Below, in pieces: positions 17,027 through 26,264 of a stretch of 47,226 nucleotides of DNA; positions within the stretch are counted from its first letter, which is position 1, and each line of letters begins with the position of its first letter. A model generated the notes under the pieces. That model had not been told where the DNA came from and ran no database searches. It saw only the letters and a list, made by a program, of their open reading frames with translations. Made by a program: the position numbers and the translations under genes. Source of the stretch: Eubacterium sp. (GTDB taxonomy: Bacteria; Bacillota; Clostridia; Oscillospirales; Ruminococcaceae). Location of the stretch: the NCBI GenBank assembly GCA_031271685.1, contig JAISVH010000062.1, positions 1 through 47,226 of the forward strand, given 5' to 3'.

Positions 17027-17815
17027 GTGGAAGAAATATGGAACCTTATTGTTAATAATTTTATTGGTTATTTGATTGTTTTGATAAGAGTGTCGGGGAT
17101 ATTCACCTTTAATCCCATTTTTGCCAGAACCAACACCCCAATGCAGATAAGGGCGATGATGGCGATAGCCTTGTCGGCCATGATGTTCAGCGTTATGGGA
17201 GGCACTACCGGGTATATACCTGAAAGTGTTATCGGGCTCATAGCGGTAGCGGTTAAAGAGCTTTTTATAGGTTTTGTTTTCGGCCTTATAGCAAATTTAA
17301 TTTTGACTGTTCTTATTTACGCTGGAGAGCTTGTAGACAACCAAATTGGCCTTGCGATGGCTAAAATGATGGATCCGAACACTGGCATACAGATGCCGCT
17401 GTTTGCCAATCTTTTTTATTATATGTTTATAATTTATTTTTTTATTGCGGGCGGACATCTTGATTATATAAGATTGTTTTGGCTTTCGTTTGAGATGATT
17501 CCAATAGGATATGAATTTTCCGAGGCTACACTTAAGATAATATCAGTTATAATTGATTATTTTGGAACAGTGATGGAATTAGGGCTAAAATTGTCTATGC
17601 CTATTGTCGCGGCTGGATTGATAGTTGAGTTTTGCATTGGTATTATGATGAAGGCTGTGCCGTCGATACAGGTGTTAGTGGTGAATATTCAGCTCAAGGT
17701 TTTTGTGGGTCTGTTTATATTAATGGCTATAACCGTGCCTATTTCTGATTTCTTATCAAAGTTGTTTGACATAATGAGAACGGATTTATATAGTATAGCT
17801 GAAGGCTTTATTTAA
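17027..17815 (+). CDS. fliR: Flagellar export gate protein FliR
   Basis: FliR completes the FliPQR gate. It starts with GTG after GGGGAAGACC; 262 residues with about six hydrophobic segments and the family features RVSGIFTFNPIFARTNTPMQ near residue 20 and GELVDNQIGLAMAKMMDP near residue 105. A 224-bp AT-rich gap without a recognisable gene or repeat separates it from flhB; in many relatives these genes abut or are fused. Confidence 0.96.
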   Translation: MEEIWNLIVNNFIGYLIVLIRVSGIFTFNPIFARTNTPMQIRAMMAIALSAMMFSVMGGTTGYIPESVIGLIAVAVKELFIGFVFGLIANLILTVLIYAGELVDNQIGLAMAKMMDPNTGIQMPLFANLFYYMFIIYFFIAGGHLDYIRLFWLSFEMIPIGYEFSEATLKIISVIIDYFGTVMELGLKLSMPIVAAGLIVEFCIGIMMKAVPSIQVLVVNIQLKVFVGLFILMAITVPISDFLSKLFDIMRTDLYSIAEGFI

Positions 17816-18039
17816 ATCTCCGATGTATAATTCGCGCCTATCGGATTTACATTTAAATCAATTGAATATTTCACATCAAATTGCACTTGTTTTTTCTTAG
17901 ACATAAGGGATATTAAAGGCGAATTTATATGGTTTGACTAAAAGACAGGCTCCGGCTTTCTGCGTCAGATTTTTATGGTTTTGCCTACTGTTTACTACAG
18001 AATTAATAATTATTAATTATTTTAAGAGGTGAGTAAAAA

Positions 18040-19143
18040 TTGCCTGATAGTGGCGGAGAAAAGACCGAAAAGGCTACCCCAAAGAAGCGAAAGGATGCGA
18101 GGGAAAAAGAGGGGAATGTTCTTCAGAGCAAAGAGGTTGGAGTTGCGGTCTCGGTTCTTGGAATTTTTTGTGTTATGTCATTGTTGGCAAAATATATGTT
18201 TCAAATGATGATGGACGCAACTAAGAACTGGATTGTAAAAGCGGGACAGCCGGCAATTTTTAACTCGGAGTTTATTACTGAAAATTCATTAGGCATTTTG
18301 AAATATGGTGCGCTTATTTTAGGACCGATTCTTTTAACGGCGGTATTTTTTGGAGTGATTCCCGGAATAGTTCAGACTAAAGGCTTGTTTACTATGAAGC
18401 CCTTAAGACCGAAGTTTTCGAGATTAAGTCCGCTTAGCGGGATAAAACGGCTTTTTTCGGCTCAGTCAGCCATAGGTGTTTTGAAAGGAATTGTCGAAAT
18501 CGCGTTTATTATACTGATTGTATACTTAAAAATACAAGATTTAATGGTCGATTTGAAAAAGTTGCCGGAGATGGAGGTTATGCAGGGGGTCGTTTATACT
18601 GCAAGCAATATTTTTTCGATTATTATGACCATTGTAATTTTGTTAGTTGTAGTTGCCGCAGGGGATTTTGTGTTTCAATGGTGGCAGTATGAGAAAAAAC
18701 TTAAAATGTCTAAGCAGGAACTTAAAGACGAATATAAGCAAATGGAGGGCGACCCGCAAATAAAGGCAAGAATAAAGCAAAAGCAAAGAGAGATAGCACA
18801 GAATCGGATGATGGAGGAAGTTCCTGATTCTGATGTCGTTGTGAGAAATCCGACGCATTATGCCATCGCTTTGAAATATGACCGCGAGGACGCAATGTCA
18901 GCACCTAAGGTGGTGGCTAAGGGACAAGACATAATTGCTCAAAAAATAATTGATATAGCCAAAGAGCATGATATATATATAATTGAGGATCGGCCCACCG
19001 CTCGTCAGCTTTTTGATATGGTGGATGTAGGCAGGGAAATACCCGCTGAACTTTATAATGCGGTTGCGGTTATTTTAACCGAGATGTATGAGGCAAAAGG
19101 GATAAAGCTTAAAGAAGAGAAGAAGAGAAGTTTATATCTTTAA
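18040..19143 (+). CDS. flhB: Flagellar export switch protein FlhB
   Basis: FlhB is the export-gate component whose C-domain sets substrate specificity in response to FliK. It starts with TTG after TTAAGAGGTGAG. The N-terminus is typical (EKTEKATPKKRKDAREKEGN). Four membrane helices lie between residues 33 and 210. The autocleavage motif NPTH is intact at residues 270-273, followed by YAIALKYD and the C-terminal sub-domain. A separate homologue of just that sub-domain, lacking NPTH, is encoded at 39614-39937. Confidence 0.97.
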   Translation: MPDSGGEKTEKATPKKRKDAREKEGNVLQSKEVGVAVSVLGIFCVMSLLAKYMFQMMMDATKNWIVKAGQPAIFNSEFITENSLGILKYGALILGPILLTAVFFGVIPGIVQTKGLFTMKPLRPKFSRLSPLSGIKRLFSAQSAIGVLKGIVEIAFIILIVYLKIQDLMVDLKKLPEMEVMQGVVYTASNIFSIIMTIVILLVVVAAGDFVFQWWQYEKKLKMSKQELKDEYKQMEGDPQIKARIKQKQREIAQNRMMEEVPDSDVVVRNPTHYAIALKYDREDAMSAPKVVAKGQDIIAQKIIDIAKEHDIYIIEDRPTARQLFDMVDVGREIPAELYNAVAVILTEMYEAKGIKLKEEKKRSLYL

Positions 19144-19173
19144 TTTTCAATATTCCGGAAGGGAGGACAGCGT

Positions 19174-21267
19174 ATGTTAAGACGAATGATTAACAATGTG
19201 TTTGCGGTTTTTGTCGTTATAATAGTTCTTGCTATTATCCTCCCGTTAAACGAGTTGTGGGGCGGCTTTTTAATTGACTTTTTGCTAATGTTAAATATAG
19301 CGCTGTCTCTGATCATATTGCTTATAACCATGTACATAAAAGAGGCGTTGGAATTTTCAATTTTTCCTACGATATTGCTTATAACCACGGTATTCAGGCT
19401 TGCGCTTAACGTTTCGACAACAAGGGGAATACTTCAGCACGGATATGCCGGAAAGGTAATTGCCACTTTTGGTGAGTTTGTTATGGGTGGCGACCCGATA
19501 GTTGGATTTATCATCTTTATAATTATAGTTTTAGTTAATTTTTTGGTTATCACGAAGGGTTCTGAGCGCGTTTCAGAAGTTGCCGCACGTTTTACGCTTG
19601 ACGCTATGCCCGGTAAGCAAATGGCTATAGATGCTGATTTGGCGGCGGGTGCGATTACAGATGAAGAAGCTAAATTAAGGCGCTCTAATGTTCAACGTGA
19701 AGCGGATTTTTTTGGGGCTATGGACGGCGCCACAAAATTCGTTAAGGGTGACGCCATAATGTCTATAATTACAACTATTTTTAATCTAGTCGGCGGTATG
19801 GTGTTAGGGTCTATGGATGGACAGGACTTTATGAGCGTGCTTGAGAATTACAGCCTTCAGACTGTGGGCGATGGTCTTGCTTCGCAGATACCGGCGTTGC
19901 TTATTTCGATAGCCACGGGCATGGTGGTGACTAGAACCGCTAGCCTTGGCAGCTTTAATGAAGAGCTTAAATCTCAGTTCACGCAAAACCCTGTCACTTT
20001 CGCAATTTCCGGCGGAGTTGTATTGGCGCTTATGCTTATTCCGGGATTTCCGTGGCCCGCTATGCTTATAATTGGCGGTGCGCTGATTTTTGGTTCGGTG
20101 ATTTTAACTCGTCAGCGCAGGGAATTTGTCGCGGCGCAGGCTTTGGCTTCTGAGCAGGCCCAAATGGATGATCTGGCGGAACGACAACAAATGAGTTCCT
20201 CAGGCGAGGATTATTATCGTGACATTGACAATGTGTTTAAGTTGCTGAATGTTGATACGATAGAAATGGAATTTGGATATAGTCTGTTGCATTTGGTGGA
20301 TGAAAAAAGCGGAGGTAATTTTATTGAGCGACTTGTGTTGTTCAGAAAAGATTTTGCTATGTCCATGGGGATGGTGTTCCCATCCGTGAGAATGAGGAAC
20401 AACCCTGAAATAAACCCTAATCAATATGTTATAAAAATCAAGGGAGAGGAAGTTGCGAGAGGAGAGATTCTCGCCGACCACTATTTGGGATTAGATAACG
20501 GAGATGTTACCAATCCCGTTGAAGGTATTGACACGATTGAACCGGCATTCGGGATTCCGGCGAGATGGATAAGCGAGGACAAAAAGGTAATGGCGGATGT
20601 CGCCGGATATACACTTATTGATCCGGTATCGGTGATGATAACTCATCTGTCGGAGATTATCAGACAGCATGCACACGAAATAATCTCCCGTCAAGACGTT
20701 AAAACTATGGTAGAGAATATAAAGACTACCAATCCGACACTTGTGGAGGATTTGATTCCCGGAGTCATAAGCTTGGGATACCTGCAGAGGGTGTTGGCTA
20801 TGCTCCTTAAGGAAAGTGTGCCCATACGCGACATGGAAACTATTATTGAGGCTCTTTCGGAAAACGTTCAGTCGCTAAAGGATATTGATATTACGGTTGA
20901 GTATGTGAGACAGGCGCTTAAGCGCACTATTACAAGGAGATTTGCCGAGGCCAATTCGCTTAGAGTTATTACTCTTGACCCGCGGATAGAGGATATGATA
21001 ATATCAAATGTGAAAAAAGGAGACAGGGGGAGCATATTTGTCCCTGACCCTGATACGGCGCAGACGATAATTGCGCGCTCTAACGAGGAGGTGGCCAAGG
21101 TCAAGGATGTTTTGCCTAGCGTTATAGTGCTTACCTCTCCGATAGTGCGGGCATATTATAAAAAACTGATTGATCAGTATATACCCAGTCTTTATGTATT
21201 GTCTTACAGTGAGATAGAAAATGATACTCAAATTCAGGCGGTGGGAAACATAACGATGACACAGTAA
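19174..21267 (+). CDS. flhA: Flagellar export protein FlhA
   Basis: FlhA is the largest export-gate component; its cytoplasmic nonamer docks substrates and chaperones. The 697 residues match the family. About eight membrane helices lie in residues 8-315. The FHIPEP signature region is visible (RVSEVAARFTLDAMPGKQMA), followed by a cytoplasmic domain of ~370 residues with the conserved HLSEIIRQHAHEIISRQDVK. Ribosome site GGAAGGGAGG. flhF and flhG, which usually follow, are absent; a 169-bp gap leads directly to the sigma factor. Confidence 0.98.
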   Translation: MLRRMINNVFAVFVVIIVLAIILPLNELWGGFLIDFLLMLNIALSLIILLITMYIKEALEFSIFPTILLITTVFRLALNVSTTRGILQHGYAGKVIATFGEFVMGGDPIVGFIIFIIIVLVNFLVITKGSERVSEVAARFTLDAMPGKQMAIDADLAAGAITDEEAKLRRSNVQREADFFGAMDGATKFVKGDAIMSIITTIFNLVGGMVLGSMDGQDFMSVLENYSLQTVGDGLASQIPALLISIATGMVVTRTASLGSFNEELKSQFTQNPVTFAISGGVVLALMLIPGFPWPAMLIIGGALIFGSVILTRQRREFVAAQALASEQAQMDDLAERQQMSSSGEDYYRDIDNVFKLLNVDTIEMEFGYSLLHLVDEKSGGNFIERLVLFRKDFAMSMGMVFPSVRMRNNPEINPNQYVIKIKGEEVARGEILADHYLGLDNGDVTNPVEGIDTIEPAFGIPARWISEDKKVMADVAGYTLIDPVSVMITHLSEIIRQHAHEIISRQDVKTMVENIKTTNPTLVEDLIPGVISLGYLQRVLAMLLKESVPIRDMETIIEALSENVQSLKDIDITVEYVRQALKRTITRRFAEANSLRVITLDPRIEDMIISNVKKGDRGSIFVPDPDTAQTIIARSNEEVAKVKDVLPSVIVLTSPIVRAYYKKLIDQYIPSLYVLSYSEIENDTQIQAVGNITMTQ

Positions 21268-21436
21268 AACAATGCGCTAATTAAGAATTATAGCGTGTTG
21301 ACACAAGCAGGAACGGGCGGATTTTTTGCCGGACAAGGCAATTTTGACGCGAATAACCGTTGTTATTGTAATTGTTTATTATTAGTCATGAAGCGGACCA
21401 ATAATTATTGATTATTAATTGAAAGGGGGTGGGGTA

Positions 21437-22177
21437 ATGGCAGTTGACGGCCAGGGATTATTGCAAAAATATTCGGTGGAAAAAGATATAGGACTTAGAA
21501 ACGAGATAGTGCTCATGTACATGCATATTGTGAAATATGTCGCGTTGTCGCTTCGCAATACTTATGCAAAATACGGAGATTTTGACGATGTAGTCAACGA
21601 AGGTGTGATCGCGCTTATTAAATCGGTCGAGACTTTTGATATAAACCGGGGCGTAAAATTTGAGACTTATGCCAACGTGAAGGTTAAAGGGGCAATTATT
21701 GATTATGTCCGCAAACAGGACTGGGTTCCTCGCCAGGTTAGGCAGTTCGGCAGAGAATTGGAGTCAGCCTATAATCATCTCTACGCCGAGTTGGGGAGAC
21801 ATCCGAAGAATCAGGAAATTGCCGATTATATGGGAATAACAAAAGAAAAGCTAGCAAAGTCAATGGCAGATGTAGCAGGGGCTATAACCCTGTCGTTTGA
21901 GGAACTTATATATGAGGATAATTTTGTTGACGGTAGTTTAAATGTTGAAACGGATTACGGCATTTATGAGCGGGAGCGAAAAAAAATAATCGCTGAGTCG
22001 ATAGATATGCTTAAACCTAAAGAGAAACAGGTGATTACTCTTTATTATTTTGAAAAGCTTAAATTTTCGGAGATAGCTAAAGTTTTGGGCGTTACCGAAA
22101 GCCGTGTCTGTCAAATACACTCTAAAACGTTGCTGTTGCTGAAAAGGAGCCTTGGAGAATATATAATGACGAGATAA
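21437..22177 (+). CDS. sigD: Motility sigma factor, sigma-28 family (FliA/SigD/WhiG)
   Basis: A 246-residue alternative sigma factor expected to transcribe late flagellar and chemotaxis genes. Region 2 is clear (FDDVVNEGVIALIKSVETFD and FETYANVKVKGAIIDYVRKQ, then DWVPRQVR), as is region 3 (ELGRHPKNQEIADYMGI) and the region 4 helix-turn-helix (LKFSEIAKVLGVTESRVCQI). The start at 21437 follows GAAAGGGGGTGGGG; the in-frame upstream codon at 21419 overlaps that site. I found no FlgM gene in the window and no convincing sigma-28 promoter. Confidence 0.95.
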   Translation: MAVDGQGLLQKYSVEKDIGLRNEIVLMYMHIVKYVALSLRNTYAKYGDFDDVVNEGVIALIKSVETFDINRGVKFETYANVKVKGAIIDYVRKQDWVPRQVRQFGRELESAYNHLYAELGRHPKNQEIADYMGITKEKLAKSMADVAGAITLSFEELIYEDNFVDGSLNVETDYGIYERERKKIIAESIDMLKPKEKQVITLYYFEKLKFSEIAKVLGVTESRVCQIHSKTLLLLKRSLGEYIMTR

Positions 22178-22205
22178 ATAACAACTCATAATTTAAAAAT
22201 TACAC

Positions 22206-22385
22206 TTAAGTCAACGCCGCACAACTCACGCTTAACGGCTTGGAGCACAAATCACTTGCGTATTTCTCGCTAAACTTCGTTAGTTTTGCCTTAACTATCA
22301 ACGGATATTCGCGGCAAAATTGCCTAGTTTTACGAAAAATCCAACGGCGTGCTTTGCGCGCAAGAGCTGTGCGACATGGCATTAA
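22206..22385. repeat. Repeat family B, full copy (180-bp MITE-like hairpin)
   Basis: Exactly the same length as the copy at 36272-36451 and clearly similar throughout (CGGATATTCGCGGCAAAAT is shared). The ends are inverted (TTAAGTCAACGCCGCACA versus TGTGCGACATGGCATTAA) and the interior is also an imperfect inverted repeat (CTCGCTAAACTTCG / TAGTTTTACGAAAAAT), so the transcript would fold on itself. It occupies most of the sigma factor-to-flgF gap. Confidence 0.85.
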
Positions 22386-22420
22386 AAAGCGATCGGAGGC
22401 GCACGGAGAAAGGGGAAGGT

Positions 22421-23161
22421 ATGTTAAGAGGTTTTTATAACTCGGCGCAGGCAATGTTGTTAAGGCAGCGGCAGCTTGACATAATAAGCAATAACGTGGC
22501 AAACGTCAACACCGCCGGTTATCGCAAGGACGAGATGGTGACCAATACATTTATGGAGGAGTTGATATTGGTGGACGGCCGCCGCAGAACTAGCGGAACT
22601 TTTTTGCAGACTTATGCCGACGAGACCAAGGCAAATCTTGAGCAGTCGAATTTTGAATATACCGAAAGTAAATTTGACGTGGGTATTTGGGGTAATGTTT
22701 ATTTCAACGTTGCCGCTCAGGACGGGAATGTCTATCAGACCCGTGATGGCCAGTTTGAATTGGACGACGAGGGCTATCTTATATTAGGCAGAGCGGGTCG
22801 TGTTCAAGGCATGGGAGGTGATATTTTACTTGGGAGTGACGATTTTGTAATTGATGCGGACGGGGTTATTACAAACAATGAGGGAATTGTTGACACTTTA
22901 CTTTTGACATATATCCCCCCTGAATCCGATGTAGGAAAGATCGGAAACAATCTTTTTAACTATGACGGCGGAGAGGTTTTGCCTGCTGGAGAAACTTTTG
23001 ATATAATTCAGGGTTGTTTTGAGAAATCAAATGTAGACGCTAACAAGGAAATGATGGAAGCTATGGAGGCTCAGCGCCATTATGAGACAAATAGCAGAAT
23101 GCTTAGGTATTTTGACACCATGAACTCTAAAATGGCAAGCCTTGCATCGCTGATTAAATAA
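22421..23161 (+). CDS. flgF: Flagellar rod/hook-basal body protein, FlgF/FlgG family (FlhO-like)
   Basis: A 246-residue axial protein. The start at 22421 follows GGAGAAAGGGGAAGG and gives the rod-type N-terminus (MLRGFYNSAQAMLLRQRQLD, then IISNNVANVNTAGYRKDEM); the longer ORF from 22349 would begin inside the family B repeat. The C-terminus carries the partner helix (KSNVDANKEMMEAMEAQRHY). It is paired with a second such gene 35 bp downstream, as with flhO-flhP in Bacillus. I cannot separate FlgF from FlgG by eye, so the symbol is provisional. Confidence 0.85.
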   Translation: MLRGFYNSAQAMLLRQRQLDIISNNVANVNTAGYRKDEMVTNTFMEELILVDGRRRTSGTFLQTYADETKANLEQSNFEYTESKFDVGIWGNVYFNVAAQDGNVYQTRDGQFELDDEGYLILGRAGRVQGMGGDILLGSDDFVIDADGVITNNEGIVDTLLLTYIPPESDVGKIGNNLFNYDGGEVLPAGETFDIIQGCFEKSNVDANKEMMEAMEAQRHYETNSRMLRYFDTMNSKMASLASLIK

Positions 23162-23196
23162 TAATTAAACAATGTGGATTGGAGGAAGATAAGTTT

Positions 23197-23955
23197 ATGA
23201 ACATATCGTTTTATACCGCAGGGAGCGGAATGATAGCGCAACAGGAAGGCTTAAATATTTATTCAAATAATATAGCTAACGTGAATACTATAGGTTTTAA
23301 AGCGGAGCGTCCATCATTCGCGGACTGTATTTATACTCTTCAGCGGGCGACCGAGCCCGAATGGGAAACGGGGCATGGGCAGTATACCATGAAGACAGAT
23401 ATCGTTTGGCAGGAAGGCGGCTTTGTTCAAACTGATCAACCGCTTGATTTCGCGCTTCCAAATTCTAACTTCTTTATGGTTATGGACAGGACAGGAAATA
23501 CCTTTTTGACCCGTGACGGATCATTTGGGATGAGCAATAACGATGCGGAAGGAACTTGGCAGTTGGTCAACGGCAGCGGAGAGTTTGTGCTTGATTATGA
23601 AGGAAATATAATAGATATACCATTTATGACCGAGGAGCAGGAGGACGGAACAGTCCTTACTTCGAGCGAAGTCGATTATGCGGCTCTTGAAGATATGGTC
23701 GGTGTGTTTTCCGTCCCGAATAAATGGGGCCTTGAACAGGCGAACAATAATCATTTGGTGGCGACCGTTCGTTCAGGTCCGGTGCAGGCTGAACCCGATG
23801 CTGACAAGGTAAGGATGGCGTTGGAAATGTCAACAGTCGATTTAGCGTCTGAAATGGTACATATTATTGAAACTCAAAGGTCTTATCAGTTAAGCGCCAA
23901 ACTGGTGCAAACATCCGACGAGCTTATAAATATCGCAAATAATTTGAGAAATTAA
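23197..23955 (+). CDS. flgG: Flagellar distal rod protein FlgG-type (FlhP-like)
   Basis: A 252-residue axial protein with the standard rod N-terminus (MNISFYTAGSGMIAQQEGLN, then IYSNNIANVNTIGFKAERPS) and C-terminus (ALEMSTVDLASEMVHIIETQ then RSYQLSAKLVQTSDELINIA). The start follows TTGGAGGAAGATAAG. Together with the preceding gene it should form the distal rod. Its place after the sigma factor parallels Clostridial operons. Confidence 0.88.
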   Translation: MNISFYTAGSGMIAQQEGLNIYSNNIANVNTIGFKAERPSFADCIYTLQRATEPEWETGHGQYTMKTDIVWQEGGFVQTDQPLDFALPNSNFFMVMDRTGNTFLTRDGSFGMSNNDAEGTWQLVNGSGEFVLDYEGNIIDIPFMTEEQEDGTVLTSSEVDYAALEDMVGVFSVPNKWGLEQANNNHLVATVRSGPVQAEPDADKVRMALEMSTVDLASEMVHIIETQRSYQLSAKLVQTSDELINIANNLRN

Positions 23956-24052
23956 TAGCTCAGGGTTCAGTGGTTGTTTGCGCAAAAATTCACTTGCAAA
24001 CACAGCTAAAAAGCTTATTTAACACTGTCTCTAAAACTGAAAGGAAAAAATC

Positions 24053-24670
24053 ATGCTGGAAAAATATGAAGATCTAAACGAAATGCAGCTCGACGTTTTA
24101 AAAGAAATCGGGAACATTGGTTCGGGCAACGCTTCAACTGCGCTTTCTTCTATGATAGGCAAGGAAATAGAAATTCGTCTGCCGACCGTTAAGATTTTAG
24201 GCTTTCAGGAAGCCATTGATAATAATGGATCGCCGGAAGATTTAATAGCCGCTATTTTAATACGTCTTAAGGGCAGCATTAAAGGAATGATTTTATTGCT
24301 GATAAATAAAGAATTTGCAGAGGTTATCCTTAATATCTTTTTCGGTAAATCGAATATTGATTTGTTAAAGTTAGACGAAAGTGATATATCGGCTTTGTCT
24401 GAAATTGGAAATATTATGGGCAGCTCTTATATGAGTGCGATTGCGACCCTTACGGGCCTTGAAATAGGGGTTGAGGCGCCTTCTTTCACGGCGGATATGT
24501 TGGGTGCGGTTATGAGTGTTCCGGTTATTGAATTCGGCGAGGTTGGGGATAAGCTGCTTTGTATTGATAAAGAAATTATGATAGACGGAGTAAAGCTTGA
24601 ATCTAACATGATGCTGATACCCACCGTTGAATCTTTGTCCGTATTGTTTGGAAAGCTGGGGGTGGCATGA
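24053..24670 (+). CDS. cheC: CheY-P phosphatase CheC
   Basis: CheC removes phosphate from CheY-P and is stimulated by CheD. The 205-residue protein has two complete active-site signatures: D14-E18-N21-P44 and S113-E117-N120-P143 (pattern D/S-x3-E-x2-N-x22-P). Both sites therefore look functional. It overlaps cheD by 4 bases (ATGA), so the pair should be made together. The window thus encodes two CheY-P phosphatases, this soluble one and motor-bound FliY. Confidence 0.97.
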   Translation: MLEKYEDLNEMQLDVLKEIGNIGSGNASTALSSMIGKEIEIRLPTVKILGFQEAIDNNGSPEDLIAAILIRLKGSIKGMILLLINKEFAEVILNIFFGKSNIDLLKLDESDISALSEIGNIMGSSYMSAIATLTGLEIGVEAPSFTADMLGAVMSVPVIEFGEVGDKLLCIDKEIMIDGVKLESNMMLIPTVESLSVLFGKLGVA

Positions 24671-25146
24671 GTAATATAAGTGTCGGTATTTCCGACTGGA
24701 AAGTCAGCAAAGCTCCCGATGTTTTGGTTACATACGCACTTGGCTCATGCGTGGGGATCTGCCTGTTGGATAAGGTTAAAAATATTGGGGGTTTATCACA
24801 TATAATGCTTCCTGACAGCGGAAATATTTTAAAAGGCGGCGAAAACCGCATGAAATTCGCTGACACGGCGATACCGGATATGTATCATAAGTTGCTTACA
24901 ATGGGGGCTATTGCAAAAAATATCACCGCTAAAATCACAGGTGGGGCGCTGATGTTTGCAACCTCATCGGAGCGGTTCAACATAGGAGAGCGAAATGTTG
25001 ACGCCGTGAAAAAAACCTTGCAGCTGCTACACATACCTATTTTGGCTTATGATACCGGAAAAAACTATGGTCGGACAATATTTTTTCATCTGGATAACGG
25101 CTCTGTCGAGGTGAAATCCACTGCCTTCGGGGTGGTGGTAATATGA
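24667..25146 (+). CDS. cheD: Chemoreceptor glutamine deamidase CheD
   Basis: CheD deamidates receptor glutamines and activates CheC. It is 159 residues. The Cys-His-Thr site is visible: T22, C28 (TYALGSCVGICL) and H45 (GLSHIMLP), one residue offset from the published Thermotoga protein (T21, C27, H44). The family's conserved middle (AKITGGALMF and NIGERNVDAV) follows. It is the last gene of the flagellar run before the hairpin at 25158. Confidence 0.96.
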   Translation: MSNISVGISDWKVSKAPDVLVTYALGSCVGICLLDKVKNIGGLSHIMLPDSGNILKGGENRMKFADTAIPDMYHKLLTMGAIAKNITAKITGGALMFATSSERFNIGERNVDAVKKTLQLLHIPILAYDTGKNYGRTIFFHLDNGSVEVKSTAFGVVVI

Positions 25147-25157
25147 ATAGTAATTAA

Positions 25158-25191
25158 GGCGAGATAGTTGGAGAAATCTTTCTATCTCGCC
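25158..25191 (+). terminator. Hairpin after cheD, possible operon end
   Basis: GGCGAGATAG pairs with CTATCTCGCC (10 bp) around a 14-nt loop. The following GATTATGATAATTATTG is AT-rich but has no continuous T-run, so termination is probable but not certain. Confidence 0.5.
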
Positions 25192-25226
25192 GATTATGAT
25201 AATTATTGATTGTTTTGGGTGTAAGT

Positions 25227-26072
25227 ATGCGTATATTAACATTAATTGAAAACACTTCCGCCACCGAAAGGCTCGTGATAGAGCATGGGGTATCTTTTTA
25301 TATAGAGGCGGGAGGCAAAAAAATTCTGTTTGATACAGGGTCGTCTGAAAAATGGGCTGAGAACGCCAGACGTATGAGAGTAGATATAAAGAACATAGAT
25401 TGCGCAGTGCTGTCGTATAATCATGCAGATCATGTAGGAGGGATTGACGCTCTGTTGTCAACTTGTCCTTATATTAAGATTTATATGAGGAAGGACGCGC
25501 AGTCGAACAACTATAAACGGATGGGGATATTTAAGATATCTATAGGCCATTCTACTGAATTCTATGCAAGAAGGAAAGATAATATCGTTGCGTTCAATTC
25601 TTTTCAGGAAATCTGTCCCGGCGTATTTTTAATGTCTGATGAGTGCGGCGAAAAGAGGCATATTTGTAATGATAGGTCGTTGATGGTTGAAAAAGACGGA
25701 AAAATCGTGAAAGACATGTTTGAAGGTGAACTTTTTATGACAATATTTCCGGGTGAGGAAAAAAAAGGCTGCGTTATCGTGTCTAGCTGCTCATATAGGG
25801 GGATAATAAATATCATAAAAACAGTGCAAAACTCATGGATAGGAGTACCGATAATCGCGGTTGTGGGCGGATTTCATTTAATGGGGTCAAGTACAAAAAA
25901 AATTAACTGCTCTGCTTCTTATGTCTCTGAACTGGCGAAAGAGTTGAAAGATTTAAATATCGGGATGCTCTATACCTGTCATTGTACTGGGCAAATGGGC
26001 TATGATATGCTAAAGGCTGAATTGGGAGATCAGGTACAATACTTGCAGACGGGGGAAGAATTGGAGTTTTAA
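25227..26072 (+). CDS. MBL-fold metallohydrolase, MJ0301/DHPS-like family
   Basis: A 281-residue metallo-beta-lactamase-fold protein. The metal motif reads NHADHVGGI (residues about 67-75), the HxxDH-type ligand set in slightly altered form. The later family features CSYRGIINII, GGFHLMGSS and LYTCHCTGQ match proteins annotated as 7,8-dihydropterin-6-yl-methyl-4-(beta-D-ribofuranosyl)aminobenzene 5'-phosphate synthase-like; the true substrate in bacteria is unknown. The start at 25227 was chosen because the mature fold begins MRILTLIENT; a TTG at 25206 is also open and the ribosome site is weak for both. Confidence 0.8.
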   Translation: MRILTLIENTSATERLVIEHGVSFYIEAGGKKILFDTGSSEKWAENARRMRVDIKNIDCAVLSYNHADHVGGIDALLSTCPYIKIYMRKDAQSNNYKRMGIFKISIGHSTEFYARRKDNIVAFNSFQEICPGVFLMSDECGEKRHICNDRSLMVEKDGKIVKDMFEGELFMTIFPGEEKKGCVIVSSCSYRGIINIIKTVQNSWIGVPIIAVVGGFHLMGSSTKKINCSASYVSELAKELKDLNIGMLYTCHCTGQMGYDMLKAELGDQVQYLQTGEELEF

Positions 26073-26118
26073 CAGGAGGATAATAGTAAATCAACAGGTA
26101 TTGCCTCAAATATTATCC

Positions 26119-26147
26119 TTTACATTTTACGTGTTTTTTAGTATAAT
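26119..26147 (+). promoter_or_regulatory. Sigma-A-type promoter upstream of the ACT-domain gene
   Basis: TTTACA at 26119-26124, 17-bp spacer, TATAAT at 26142-26147. Transcription near 26154 would give a ~110-nt leader containing the hairpin at 26191-26222. Confidence 0.8.
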
Positions 26148-26190
26148 ATTAGAAGTATAATAAATTTGCTTAAAAAATGGCATATATATC

Positions 26191-26222
26191 AGTTTGACTT
26201 TTTATTGCCTATTAGTCAAACT
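26191..26222 (+). promoter_or_regulatory. Leader hairpin before the ACT-domain gene
   Basis: AGTTTGACT and AGTCAAACT form a perfect 9-bp stem around a 14-nt loop. No T-run follows. It lies within the predicted leader, 42 nt before the ATG; a regulatory role is only possible, not shown. Confidence 0.45.
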
Positions 26223-26264
26223 GCGATACAAAGGCTAACTCATAAGCAAATAAGGAGAAACTAT

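Noticed and set aside
21298-21326. TTGACA before the sigma gene as a promoter
   Set aside because: No acceptable -10 at 16-18 bp; the corresponding bases are ATTTTT.
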